The notes beneath the pieces were generated by a model, which was not told the origin of the DNA, made no database searches, and saw only the letters and a program-made list of their open reading frames with translations. From assembly GCA_001599595.1 (NCBI GenBank), contig BCHH01000001.1:4717818-4781817 (forward strand): a stretch of DNA of 64,000 nt, given 5' to 3'. The position numbers were made by a program, and so were the translations under genes. Positions 11,058 to 22,274 of this stretch are shown here, one piece after another. Every line of letters starts with the position of its first letter. Positions within the stretch are counted from its first letter, which is position 1. Source of the DNA: Beverwykella pulmonaria (taxonomy: Eukaryota; Ascomycota; Dothideomycetes; Pleosporales; Melanommataceae).

Positions 11058-14000
11058 TCAGTAGCGACCCTTCCCCATCCCACTTCTCCCACTCCGAACC
11101 TTGTTAATGCAACAAACACTCATCTCTTGACACCAGTCCTGCACCATCCATGTCTCCAACTCCTTCTCCACCACATTGATCACGGCATCGTCATCCCGAT
11201 CCACCTCCGACAATCTCTCTTTCCCTTGCTTTTTCAAGAACTTATTCCACGCCTTGGTTTGTTTCTGCGTTGCACGCTTGTACGCTCTGATACTCGTTTT
11301 CGTGTTCAAGAACGCCGTGAAGTCTTCAAGCACAATGGCATCGTAGAGGAGGATCTTCTCGTACCAAGAGGGTGATTTGGGGTTTGTGGATGGCGGCAGG
11401 GCGCGAATGGCAGAGGTGATGCGGGTGAATATGGTGGGTTTCACGGATGCCCATTCTAGCATTGCGAGGGGTACTTGGAAGACTTGCACATTTCCGGCAT
11501 CGTCGGTAGTGGTTGAGGGCTGTAGAGGTGGCGTGGATGGCACAAGTGGCAGGACTGAGTCAACCAACTGTGATGTGCGCGGCGGAGTGGGTGAGAGCAC
11601 CCCGTCATCTTCGGAGTCGAGGATCTCTTCGATGTCGGCGAAACGGCTTTTGGATCGGGGTGGGGTACGTGGTGGAGCCGGAATGGGCTCTTTAGCCTTA
11701 GCTTTGGATGACGGTTTCTTAGTCGAGGTATGCTTAAATTGCGGAACCACAGAGTGATTTTTGGGAGGTCGACCACGACGTTTCTTTGGTGAGCTAGTTG
11801 TTGTGATTTCATCTGATGGAGGTTTGGATGTAGACTCAGAGAGTGAAGGCTGCGTGGGAAAATCGTCAATGTTCGCGAAGCTGGACTCAGGATTCAATGC
11901 AGTGGGTGACGGGCTGCGTGAAGGTGCATGAGATTGAGTAGGGAAATCGTCAATGTCGAGAAAGCTGGATTCTGCTTTTTGGTTTGAAGGTGGAGGTGCC
12001 TGCTCATAGTCGTTGATGTCTTCGAACGACAAGTAGTCCACTTGTTCATCCTGGTCGCGCGGGTTACTGTCTTCAAGATTCGCATCAGGTGGTACAGGTA
12101 AGTTGGAAGATATCTGGATTGGAGGAGGCTCAATGTCATCGATGTCAGTAAAGCATACATCGTGAGCATCGCATGAGCCGTCCATGAGAAGCGGAAGATC
12201 TTGTGTACGATCTGGCTTAGGGATGTAGACATCCTCCAGCTTTTCAAGAAGTTCGCCTCCCTCTCCACGCGCGCTTGCAGTCCAGAGACCTCGCTTCCCT
12301 TGTATTTTTCCTAGGCGTGGCCATTGTGGTGGAGCCATTGCACCCAGTGCAAGAGTAACGCCGGGCAAAGCATTCACATTCTGTTCCGATTCTTGAATCG
12401 CTTGCTGAATATTTTGAATGAAGGTGGGCGATTCCTCAAGGGCAAGCTGACTCGAAGTTCCAAAGAGAATACTTTGCTTGTCCAATTTCATCAGAGCAGA
12501 AGCTGGGCTGAGGAGTTTGCTGGAGATTGTCTTGGGCTTGGCGTTGGGCTTGGCAGAAGTCTTCTTAGACTTCGACTTTGCGTCGCCTTTCTCTGATATT
12601 GACTTTGACGAGGTGCGTTTGCGAGCTAGCTTGGCCGGCTTGTGAGACATATCGTTATCGTTTAACGGCACTTTCGTTATGGTTGTCAAAACTATAGATA
12701 CCTGAGGATCGACAACCTCGCTCGTCATAGACGATTTGAGAGTCGGTTCCTTTGGGGGAGCATATTGGTTCGTGACAAAGTCTGTGATGGTTCTGGGCTT
12801 CTTCTTGGGTGCTTTACCCTTCTCTGGGGATGTGTTTCTTGAGACGCCCTGATTACCGGGAACGTCGAGTAGCTGCAATGCCAATTAATGATGCGCATAT
12901 AAATTTACAGTTTCGATATTGCTTACCTCGACTCTTCGCCGCTTCGTTATTCCGGTTGGGTCGGACTTTGGAGGTTTCGCCATGGTGGGTGGTTGAGGCT
13001 TTTGATGTGCGAAGGCAAAATTTGAGAGCATGTCTGTGAAAGTAGTGCTCTCCACGTCAAGTATTGAGGAATTGTTTTCTTTGCCAGCCGAGTCAGTGAA
13101 TACATCGTGTGTACACGTATCCCTAGGCGGTGTCCAATCCCTTCTCCGCGACACCGCCTCGTCTAAATCTAACGCCTGTTCTGGTTGTTTATGGTTTGGC
13201 TCTGCAATCTTCTTGCGTTGAGGGCTCACTGGTACATCCCATATCGAGCTATCATCATCTGCGGTTATGTGTGTTCCTGCGCTCTGTTCCGTCCCATTGG
13301 ATCGTGTAGCAGCCTCGTCATCGTTATTATTGGCGAAATGGGAGGAGACGGCCCTTGCAGCTTTCCGCGACTGCTTCTCCGTGGATTTGGTAACACCCCT
13401 CGGTTTCATAATCTTCGCCTTCGTGATCTTCGTCTGTGTCTCGCCATTGTCCAACTGCTCCTTCTTCGCGCGTGGCTTTCTCGGCTTGGTTGATTTGGTT
13501 TTCGCGACTGCAGGTGCGGGCTCGATTTGAGGTTTGATGGTGGGGAAATTAGCGAATTGAGAGGAGATTGTGGGTGCTGGGTCGTGTGAGGTGGCGTCGT
13601 GCATATGCTCGTCTTTGTTGGCCTTGGGTTTCCGAGCCCTGGGCTTCTTCGGCTTCGGTTCTACACCATCCCTGGCGGGAAGGGCTTTCGTAGACCGTTT
13701 CTTGGGCTCCTTTGGCGCCTTGTCTCCTATTTCTGCGCCTTGTATTAATCCGCGCCGCGATGGCGCCTGTGGGACATGTACAATCTCGTCGTTGTGCTGC
13801 GTGCTGAAGTGATGTGACTTTATCAGACTAGCCGCGGTGGCAAACCCCCTGGATGCCCCTTCAGGCACCGGAGCAGCTCGAGATCCTGATATCAACGCGT
13901 CGGAGGTCTTAATATTCGGACTTGTAGGTGGAGAGAGCGCGGCGGGCGAGGACATGGCCATACGGACGCGATGTTGGTTACTAGGCGGGGATGTAAGCGT

Positions 14001-14096
14001 CACGGTGCTGCTCGGCGGAGGGCTTGAAGACAGGAGGACGAGGTCGAGCGTTATGCCTGCCATCCTGCATGATTTGAGGAGGATCCTAGCAGCCAA
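11058..14096 (-). CDS. SLX4: Structure-specific endonuclease scaffold SLX4
   Basis: Two exons: 12927..14096 (or from the second Met at 14063) and 11058..12872, joined across a 54-nt intron (GTAAGC..GCAG); about 994 aa from the first Met. SLX4 is the scaffold and activator of the SLX1 nuclease that cuts branched DNA in recombination and fork repair. Most of the protein is low-complexity and Lys/Ser/Pro-rich, as usual in fungi. Repeated acidic/aromatic patches ('ESSFANIDDFPTQ', 'SSFLDIDDFPTQ') lie in the middle, an AT-hook-like KKRRGRPPK follows, and the conserved C-terminal SLX1-binding domain runs from about MLEWASVKP through WYEKILLYDAIVLEDF to ETWMVQDWCQEMSVCC. The Met at 14063 gives a start (MAGITLDLVLLSSSPP) that looks more like fungal orthologues. 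Firm family call; start uncertain. Confidence 0.93.
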
Positions 14097-14976
14097 TTCG
14101 AGGGATTAGAGGAAGGTGTGAGTGGTATTCATAGCGTGATGTTGCTCCTGGGGTAGCTACAGACGGTGCTCAAACCAAGGAAAGACGCTCGGGCCTCAAC
14201 ACCAAGTCACGTTTTGCGATTTTCCCTCTCGGCGCCCCCACTCACCAGCTCTAACATTCCACAACAGTCTTTTTTATGACAGGAGCTTGCTATAGCAATC
14301 TTATATTATGGACATTATCTTCATTGCCGAATTTATTCGACTTCTTATGGCTTGGCCCGCAATGTCGACCCCTGCCACGATCCTGCGGCCACTGGCACCC
14401 TCCCCTTCGTCATTCCCTGACGACCATGGCCTGCGATATATGGATTTTGAGCATTTAAATCAGCGGCCACATTACTCTAATTGAAGCAAACCACCTTTCA
14501 TGCAAGGCAAAGTTTGGATGTCTCGTCAACCGTCAAACTGCATCAAAGATATCACGGTCTTAAAGCCATTAAATTTTGGTCCTCCTGTGCTCACTCCTAT
14601 TTGGTAGCACTGTCTCACATATAGGTACTATTCTCCACATTGATAAAACTGTCCTGCACTCCCGTTTCCAGTGCTACTAACACGAGTATTACTCCTCGAC
14701 CTAATCGCCATGCCACCTCCTTCGAATCCCAATCAAACTATTCCAGGAGGCCGCATTATGTTCCGAGATATGGTTAACGCCATATACTAAGTATGTTAGC
14801 TCTACATGAGTGAAACGAGCCGAGGAAGTGGTCCTCCGCTTAATGATCGATATCGCAGCAGGAATGGACAACCTTCCTCTCCAGCGCTGAGACCAAGGCC
14901 GTTGCTTAGTGCTGAGTATACTGCTATGTGCATGTATATCGAACGTAAAGTCTGATAGATGTTGTTACGGTTATAT

Positions 14977-15003
14977 CACGTGCCATTGTACTAGCTATAT
15001 AAA
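14977..15003 (+). promoter_or_regulatory. CACGTG box followed by TATATAAA
   Basis: A palindromic CACGTG at 14977-14982 sits 13 bp upstream of TATATAAA at 14996-15003, followed by a pyrimidine/CA-rich leader and an ATG at 15072. This is the layout of a compact fungal promoter, but the reading frame after the ATG is very short and is followed at once by the repeat at 15187. It may belong to a truncated small gene. Confidence 0.35.
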
Positions 15004-15186
15004 GGGGTCCTCTCGCCCAACCCTCTCTGACACACAGAGAGCTCAATTCACCTCATTTTAACTCCAACAGATGTACTTCATGGTTTGTATAATTGATGTC
15101 TAAACAGGTGCCGCCAAAATCCTCTGTAAGCAGAAGTGTGGAGGAAAAGGTGTCAAGATGTGTATTGTATGTGATGTATGTGCAGC

Positions 15187-15363
15187 TGTTGGAGATTATG
15201 ATCACGTAACATGGACGGAAGGATAATGAGGGACTGATTTGATTGAATAACTATGGAGATCAACGAGCATATATACAACAGTGAGTAATCAGGACGTATG
15301 ACTAGGCGTACAGTACACGTGATATGCACGTGATATCCAAGATATGTGACTAAGTATACAGTG
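15187..15363 (+). mobile_element. LTR-like dispersed repeat, copy A
   Basis: It begins TGTTGGAG, the usual start of copia-type LTRs, and shares an ordered set of blocks with 51998-52171, including an exact 26-nt match (15251-15276 versus 52060-52085) and the following TACACGTGATATGCA and ATGTGACTAAG blocks. No internal retrotransposon coding region, primer-binding site or target-site duplication is evident, so it is best read as a solo LTR or an LTR fragment. The 3' limit is uncertain. Confidence 0.6.
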
Positions 15364-15510
15364 TCGAAGTCGGTCTCATTACCTTTTTGTCGGATCGTTC
15401 GTTGCGCTACTGTTGCGGACAGTATAACTGGTGGTCAGTAGTTCCTGGGTTGCGTTTGTAACAATTTGATAGTCATTCCGAGTTATGTTCATAACATAAG
15501 GGAGAAAACT

Positions 15511-15632
15511 AAGCTAAATATCTACATCTAAAGAACTATTTATTCTAACGTTACAGCTCTAAAACCTCCCTTAAAATAGATTAGAATCCAATATATAAAG
15601 TTTTATTGTGTTGTTGTTTAGATATTTAGCTT
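15511..15632. repeat. AT-rich inverted repeat
   Basis: AAGCTAAATATCTA at 15511-15524 is perfectly reverse-complementary to TAGATATTTAGCTT at 15619-15632, about 94 bp apart in AT-rich sequence. It could be the core of a small inverted-repeat transposon or a chance hairpin. Confidence 0.45.
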
Positions 15633-15830
15633 TAAAAAGTTGAAATTTTGAGTGATCGGGTCGGTGGTGTGCGGTCGGTTCAGTGGTAAGCTACGTTATA
15701 CAGCAGTCCAGAGTAACCGATGGCTGAGAGAAGTACACTGAAAATAATAGCTTTGCCTAATTCAATTTCTCCTCTCTCCTTTCTCTTTCTTTGCTCATTG
15801 AACGCCCTGTTACGTGCACAAGTCTAGTCA

Positions 15831-17174
15831 CTAGAACAGCTCAACAAACAGCTTACGGACCTCCCCCTGATCCATCGTCTGCAGCTTTGAGCTTTCAAAT
15901 TGCTTGAGGTTCAGGTAGTGGCGCATCACGTGGCTTTCCATCATGGATTCCAGCTCTGGGAGCGCATCCGCCAGCAAGTCCAAGGCACCTTGTATACACC
16001 GTGGGAGGCATATTTCGAGATCGACATTATTCGCGCAGCTTGACAGGGAGTGGTCGGGCCAAAGTGACAGAGTTTCATTGTTGGTGATACCTAGCAAGCC
16101 AGCGCTCAGTATGGCGGCGAGTGCAAGATACATGTTGGCGGTAGCATCAACACAGCGCACCTCCCAGTGGCCTCGACGAATCTCGCGGATGGGGACCCCT
16201 CGGTGCTCTGTGCCCCAGCCGACGACGGTGCCGGCGAAGTAAGGCTGCACGCGCTCATAAGAGAGGTCGTATGGCAAGGTGAAGGCACAAAGGGCGGGTA
16301 GGCGCTGCAAAAGGCCGGCTAGGAACGCGTCGGCTTGGTCAGGGTTGGTAAGAGAAATATGTGTGTGTTGACCTGTGGCCTGGTGACGTCCACCAACCGG
16401 TTTTGGTGCCATTGTGACGATACAGCCATGGCGGGCGCCAATCTCCTTCAGTGTGTCGTGCACCCTCACTAGCTGGTCGATAGCGAGCAACGGTGGAAGC
16501 GGACCGAGTGATATCTCGTACTGTCCGCGGTGGCCCTCAGTATGAAAGGCCTCGATGTGTACGACCGGATCGGCATCTAGCAGTACTTTGACAGCCTCCT
16601 CGACTAATTCAAAGCAAGGGTCCCTCAGACCGGAAACCGCAAACCGTCCAAATCCGATGCTGTGCGGAACCACATCATTGCCGTCATCAGAGCGCTTCAT
16701 CATCTCGAATTCTACCTCGAAGCCGACCAAAAAGCCGGTCCCGAACACGTCTGCGGCCTTTTGCACAACCTTGTTCAACGCGGTGCGCGGACACTGAGGG
16801 CTGCTACCGCTCTTACCTCCTTGCTCGATCACACTGCACATGACGCTCGCATAGAGGGGGCTGAAGGTCGGCCATGTTTGTAGTGACTGCCAGTCCGGCA
16901 GCAGCCAGTTCTTCCCGCGCAGATCGAGATCAGGCGTCAGGGTGTTGTCCACGATGCACTGGAAAGTGATGGGAGGGACATGTAGGATTAGGGAGCCTAC
17001 AGCAATTTCTAGTGCACGCGCCTGAGGTACTACGCGAGCGCGGAGGAGGCCCGAATGATCCTGCCATTGGAACCGAACGAATCGGACTGTATGGTGACGT
17101 TCGAGGAACTGCCCTAGGGCCTCCTGTGCATCATGGTTGGTAAGAATTTCAGTCGAAGCGCTCATTTCGGCCAC
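15831..17174 (-). CDS. Glutamine-synthetase-like ligase (stand-alone catalytic domain)
   Basis: Intronless ORF of 447 aa with the two domains of the glutamine-synthetase fold. The N-terminal beta-grasp part includes VRFVRFQWQDHSGLLRARVV. The catalytic barrel carries FEVEFE (152-157, metal-binding Glu), GQYEISLGP (217-225), the ATP/metal loop HQATGQHTHISL (264-275) and an Arg-rich active-site segment with IREIRRGHWEVRCVDATANMYLALAAIL. Fungal proteins of this type are annotated as glutamine-synthetase/FluG-like; they may join glutamate to an amine other than ammonia (gamma-glutamyl-polyamine type), but the substrate cannot be inferred. It lacks the N-terminal amidohydrolase half found in full FluG. 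The start was chosen at the first Met; Met4 is equally possible. Confidence 0.88.
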   Translation of the reverse strand: MAEMSASTEILTNHDAQEALGQFLERHHTVRFVRFQWQDHSGLLRARVVPQARALEIAVGSLILHVPPITFQCIVDNTLTPDLDLRGKNWLLPDWQSLQTWPTFSPLYASVMCSVIEQGGKSGSSPQCPRTALNKVVQKAADVFGTGFLVGFEVEFEMMKRSDDGNDVVPHSIGFGRFAVSGLRDPCFELVEEAVKVLLDADPVVHIEAFHTEGHRGQYEISLGPLPPLLAIDQLVRVHDTLKEIGARHGCIVTMAPKPVGGRHQATGQHTHISLTNPDQADAFLAGLLQRLPALCAFTLPYDLSYERVQPYFAGTVVGWGTEHRGVPIREIRRGHWEVRCVDATANMYLALAAILSAGLLGITNNETLSLWPDHSLSSCANNVDLEICLPRCIQGALDLLADALPELESMMESHVMRHYLNLKQFESSKLQTMDQGEVRKLFVELF

Positions 17175-19082
17175 AGGCGAGAAGGGAGTGGGTACTGGAG
17201 TATAAAAATAATATCAATCAGCCAAACGACTTGAGGTGCATTTCTAGAGGTAAGCAGTAACAGGCTCTCCTCTTCACGGTTTGAGATTAGGAGGTGGTGC
17301 TCTTTATGTACATGGCGGTTGTCATGCTAAACTTCCAGTCAACTCTTGCTACTTTCCGGAGCTTAACCTCTTTCAGGCTGAAGCACAAATATACTTCTCG
17401 CAGATTGGCATCTTGCATAATTTCAGACCTCAACTCGTCCATGTACGAGATACACCGTCCTGATAACTTGGGTCATTCTCCAACAGCGATAGGATACTAA
17501 AAAAGAATTATATCCTAAGCAAGATGCAACGTCTCCTATCGTTCATCGAATAGCCGGTCGAGACGCCTGGTGGGCGGATTGTATCTTTGGTGATTAAAGA
17601 AATTATGACGCAATTTACCCCACTTAATTGATTTTGCCGACGATACAATATTGAACCTACCCATCCTACCACAATAGGTTAAGATGGAGGGCTTTCGTGG
17701 AAAGAGCGCTAAAGGGCATGGATCTATAACCAAGTATAGGTTAGCACAAGCAGATCTGTGACGATCCAAGTGGTGTAGGAGCGTGTCGGTACGAAAGTAA
17801 CTTCAGCATGTTACGTTTTCAGATCGAAACACTTAATACACAGGTAAAATTTGAGTTACTTGGAAGCAGAGCCATCCGGAGAGCGCTGGTTAGTGGACAA
17901 GGCTAGAGCTCTCGCGATCGACGATCAATCAATCCAGTTTTCAATTTTCTGCTTACGCCTACTACATTTGTGTCGGCCTGTGGGTCACATGATGAGTTAC
18001 CTCCATGTTTGTTATGACTATCTTGGCAGACTCCTGCCGTGCTTGGCAAGACTCTAGATATTTCGTCGGTAGCTCCTCCGTAGAATCAATACAAAAATCA
18101 TCACACTCTCTCTCAATCTACTTCGTCACATCTCCAGACTTTGATACAGCGGAGAGCAATGAGAACGGAAGAGGCCCCTGTACCTAGACAGGAACATGGA
18201 GGACGTGGAAATTGCCGACCTCAGCTTGGAAGATCTGACGCCCGGTATTTGGGCTCACAAAATTTACGATAACGCCAGCAAGTCGCACGATAGCAGCGAG
18301 ACGGACACTGCCTGCAATAGCGAAGAATGAACGTGATGGTCTCGGGGATAAAGAATCTAGGAGGGCAAGCTCGCGCTCACAAATGATCACTGTACGAGCC
18401 AAATACTCGGGGAGCGATAAAGATAGAGATGTGCTTCTGGTTCATGCCATATACTGGTGCCGCCCTGTAAGTGGAGTGTCCACCATCGTGTCATAGCGTG
18501 TCTAGAATCATTCTGTTGTTCAATGGATCCGACGTTCTCATCTCATAGATACATCCACCTGCACGTCTAAAACTGATCATCTTCAGGGGGGTCTCAGGAC
18601 TATCCATCCATTCAATCAATATCTCGGAGTGGCAAACTGTGTACGTTGAGTCAGTACGCAGACTACCTATTTTCTTGTTTCTAATACAAGACTTACCAAC
18701 GAGACTCTGGTCCTCTACGGATCAGCGTTAATGGATAGCAAAGATATGAATATGTCATATACCAGGCCCTTATATGCTGTATACCTTGCCTAGAAAACAG
18801 CCTATTTTGATGGCTCCACGGGAACTATACGCCGACGTTATCATGATGAACAGCTCCTCATAGCAGACATGACAGGACTGAATGGTAGCATAATAACCCT
18901 TCTGGTCTCTCAATCAAAGTTGTTACAAGTGTTATGTTCGGTAAGGTGTAGGGTGATGGAGACAAATATCAAAAGTTGCAATTAACACATAGAACCGTAT
19001 TGTGCTTTCAATTGATCATACTAGTTTAGACAAACCTATGCGGGTATCTAGCGACTGTATACAACTCTATTCTTCTTCCTCT
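17175..19082. other. Intergenic region, no gene recognised
   Basis: About 1.9 kb between the start of the glutamine-synthetase-like gene and the 3' end of the M28 peptidase gene. Only short frames of 60-72 codons are present, with no motif or splice pattern. It must include the upstream region of the glutamine-synthetase-like gene. I see no repeat or RNA gene. Confidence 0.5.
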
Positions 19083-21583
19083 TCACTCACTGCTTGCTAC
19101 AGAAACCTCAGGCGTCAAGGATTCTGCAGCGTTCTCGACCAGCCCCGTAATGATGTTTATCCACTTGTACGCTGCTCTCTTGTCATTGTCCTCAATTGCT
19201 TCCACGATGCCAGGAAAGGTAGCACCAGAGTACCCTGTCCACTTTCCAGGCGCAAAGACTACATGTTTGAACCACGGCCTACCGTCCAAACCATCCGCGT
19301 ACAAGAATTGGCGCTCGAGGAGCTTGTACTTGGTGTTTACAGAGCGGATGGCGTAATACAGTTTGACCTTCTCCCACCAATTCCACCAGGGAATATCGTT
19401 GTCGTACAGTCTTTGGAGGAAGTAAGCTGCCACTTTATCGTGCAACTGTGAGGCGATTTGTAGGCGCGAGATGGCTTGGTCCAAGGGCTCGAAAAGCGAC
19501 TTCTGTGCGTCGTCTTCGAAGTTGAAGTCAGCCTTCTTCGCCTTCTCTTTGACCGATTCAACATATTTCTGGAGGCCGTGGGCATAGTCGGTGGCGCTGA
19601 GCTGAATGACAGGTGTTTCAATCAGATTTGCAGCAATGAGGCCCCAGATCTTGGCAATGGTGGCATGGTAATGGAATCCAGGGTCACCAAATCTTTCCAT
19701 CCAGTCGAAGGAATCGTAATTGGAGTGATAATGATAGATGGCGCTCTTGCTGCTCATTCCAAAGCCCATATCGAGGGACGGAATGCCGGCAAAGTCCTGG
19801 AAAGCGGTAAAATCTGAGCCAGAGCCCATGGTCGAGATGTGTTTATCCCATACATCGCCTACTGTCTGGCCGGGCACCGTCTGGTTTGGAGACTGCACCA
19901 GATGGACTAAGCAACGTTAGCAGGTCTTTGCTAAAATGCCACAGGTGGGGTCTTACCTGTTTCGGTGAGGATTTTATTCAGGAGCGGTGCAGCCGATGTT
20001 TTGAATATAGGCCCGATGGTTCCAACATCGACGTTCAGATACGCAATGGCAGATGCCGATAGCCAGGGAATGTACTCCTCAACCCATTCAGTCGACCCAA
20101 GAAGCCCATACTCTTCGCCGTCCCAGCTTGCAAAGACTACAGTGCGCAGGGGTTTCCATCCGGCTTGGAGCGCGAGTCCAAAGCCTCGGACGACCTCGTT
20201 GAAGGCGGCAGAGCCGCTGTTTGGATCTCCTGCGCCGCCTGCTATCCACGCGTCACGATGATTACCGAGCACGACAACCTCATCTGGAATACTGCCGTTG
20301 ATGATGCCAATGACATTCCACATGGGCGTAATGACGTATTCCTGCTCGTTGACGAGATTCAGAACAAGGCCATCAGGAGAGGGCCCGATGTTGTATTCTA
20401 CGCCTTGGTAGCCCAAGCCTCCGCCTTTCCAGTATTTGTTGAAGGACGACGCCTTCGGGCCGTGGCCATTGAGTGCTTTGAGGAGGGGCAGCGCATCTGC
20501 GTAGGAGATGGGAAGTGATGGAATGGACGGAATGGCATGGTCGACGGGCAAGCGAGGAGCGCCGGGCTTGGAGGGATAGCCGGGCGTGGTTGGATCTCCA
20601 GGAGCGAAGCCTAACTTGTCAGCATAGCTATTGTCAAGAGGCATGATGCGCTTACTCAAGAACTGGCAGCTGCCTCTCTGGACGCTACTTGGCTCTCTCG
20701 CTGGGCCCTCGGGGTATGTGGTGTTGCCGTTGAGCTCGGTGACCTCGCCATCGTCCCCAGGGTCGCTGTAAATGACGGCACCGACCATGCCCAGCTCCTG
20801 AGCCCTCTTGACCTTCAGGCCGCGGAAGACGCCGCCGTACTTGATCAAGGCAATTTTGCCTGCAAGGCTGATGTTGGCTGCCACCAGTTCCTCGAAGTCC
20901 TTATATGTGCCGTAGTTGACAAACACGTACGGAGCGGTGACGTTGCCCGATGCGCTGTATCCGTGAAACGTGGGGATTCGGTCCTTCAGCCCACTTGTGC
21001 TATCCTCTTCCAGCACGTCTTCCTCCAGACTCGCCTCGAAGGCAATCTCCCAGGCGTCTTCAGTGCCAACCTCGGCAGCATCCTCCCGCGCTGACTTCTT
21101 CGTCTTCTCGAGCAGGGCCAATCGGTGACCCTTTGGGTAATTGACGTAGATATCGTAGTCCACAATGCGCGAGTTTTCGATGCCGAACGCCTCCCATTTC
21201 TCCTTTGTCCAAACTGCCTGGCTCAGGTTCTTGCCTGCCAGATGCGGTCCCGAAGTGTAGTACTGGCTCCATTCTCGCGCCTTCTGCGCGTCGGGCGTCG
21301 TACTCAGGATTTCCTGCAAGTCGGAGTATTTCAATCCATCGCTCTTCGGCCAGGAAATGGGGACTTTGTGTGCAAAGGGAACGTAAACAGACCAGTTGGC
21401 CTTCTCGGTCTTGCCGTTATCTAGCGAGGAGAAGTTCAGAACGAGGATGACGGCAGCCAGGCCGAGAAAGAGCGTCGCACTAAGGAGGAGAGTGCATATG
21501 TAGCGAAGGGTGTGGTGTGGATAGCGGTCGCGGGCGGGGCGTGTCAGCACTACGGCGATGAGGGGGGTGTGCTCGTCTGCCAT
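19083..21583 (-). CDS. GCPII/NAALADase-like M28 metallopeptidase, type II membrane protein
   Basis: Exon 1 is 19957..21583, the intron 19907..19956 (50 nt, GTAAGA..TTAG, with GCTAAC branch-like site), exon 2 19083..19906; 816 aa. A short cytosolic tail is followed by one TM helix at about residues 27-50, a PA (protease-associated) domain with YVFVNYGTYKDFEEL and GKIALIKYGG, then the M28 catalytic domain. Zn ligands are visible in GNHRDAWIAGGAGDPNSG (His, Asp), WDGEEYGLLGS (catalytic Glu-Glu) and LNVDV (Asp), and the final His in IYHYHSNYDSFDW, which exon 2 supplies. A TFR-dimerisation-like C-terminal domain follows. Relatives are glutamate carboxypeptidase II and yeast Vps70/Tre proteins. An in-frame extension to Met at 21739 is possible; I chose 21583 because it puts the TM helix near the N-terminus. 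Confidence 0.93.
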
Positions 21584-22274
21584 GGCCAACTTTCCATTGC
21601 TGGGGTGGCGAGGCATACAGAAAGAATAGGAACAATAGCTGGCGTGAGTAATCCTAGAGCTCGTCGACAAGCTGCCAGAATGAAATTGAGTGGTGGTTGG
21701 ATGGCGGGGAGCTCTGAATGATGCTGACAGGCACGTCATCTGGAGCTTGGATCACAGTTTTAATCTAATCACTTGGCATGAATATCACGAAACTTTCGCG
21801 AACTTGCTATCCCTCGCCGAAGTCTTTTAATCTCAAACCGCCTCGTTTTCTTAATCGGACACTCTGTCTGGTCCGGGCACTTACGGAATGACTCTTCCAA
21901 CCTGGGGCGGCTGGATCTTTTATTCTGCCTCTACCAATAGAGTCGATGTGCGATGTTCCATCCAATGATCGATCGCACATGGCGATTTTGCCATTTTAGG
22001 ACTAGTTTTCAACATATAGCCATCATGGGTTGTGATTCGTGCACGCTCACATCATTCCGTCTGACCTTTCGCTCACTATGAAAGCTTGCAATGCACTGCT
22101 TGCAACTACTTCTGATGACAGCTCCTGAAACATGAGATGTTCACGATGTTATCCCAAAAAAAAAACGGAGGCTGGGAGCGGTTGCGCGAGCCTTGGCCCC
22201 AGCGCCATACCGGTATCCCCGCTCATCCGCCGCTTCTAACTCCATCACCTCCATCTCCCCTCTAATTATCGATT
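21584..22274. promoter_or_regulatory. Divergent intergenic region between M28 peptidase and amidohydrolase genes
   Basis: About 690 bp separates two divergent start codons, so both promoters lie here. A nine- to ten-base A run sits near 22157-22166 and CT-rich sequence precedes the ATG at 22275. No specific factor site is claimed. Confidence 0.5.

Larger units (their letters stand above)
14097..15830. other. Intergenic region with TATA-like promoter, LTR-like repeat and AT-rich inverted repeat
   Basis: About 1.7 kb between the SLX4 start and the 3' end of the glutamine-synthetase-like gene. It holds a CACGTG plus TATATAAA promoter-like array near 14977-15003, an LTR-like dispersed repeat (15187-15363) and a very AT-rich block with a 14-bp inverted repeat (15511-15632). 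No intact gene was found. Confidence 0.6.

Noticed and set aside
12873..12926. Two adjacent genes instead of one SLX4
   Set aside because: A 54-nt GTAAGC..GCAG intron joins them in phase and only together do they have the SLX4 length and C-terminal domain.
14710..14790. 26-codon ORF beginning MPPPSNPNQTIPGG
   Set aside because: Too short, with no splice continuation that stays open and no signal peptide.
15943..16883. Plus-strand ORFs over the glutamine-synthetase-like gene
   Set aside because: Antisense shadows with Ser/Thr-rich composition and no domain.
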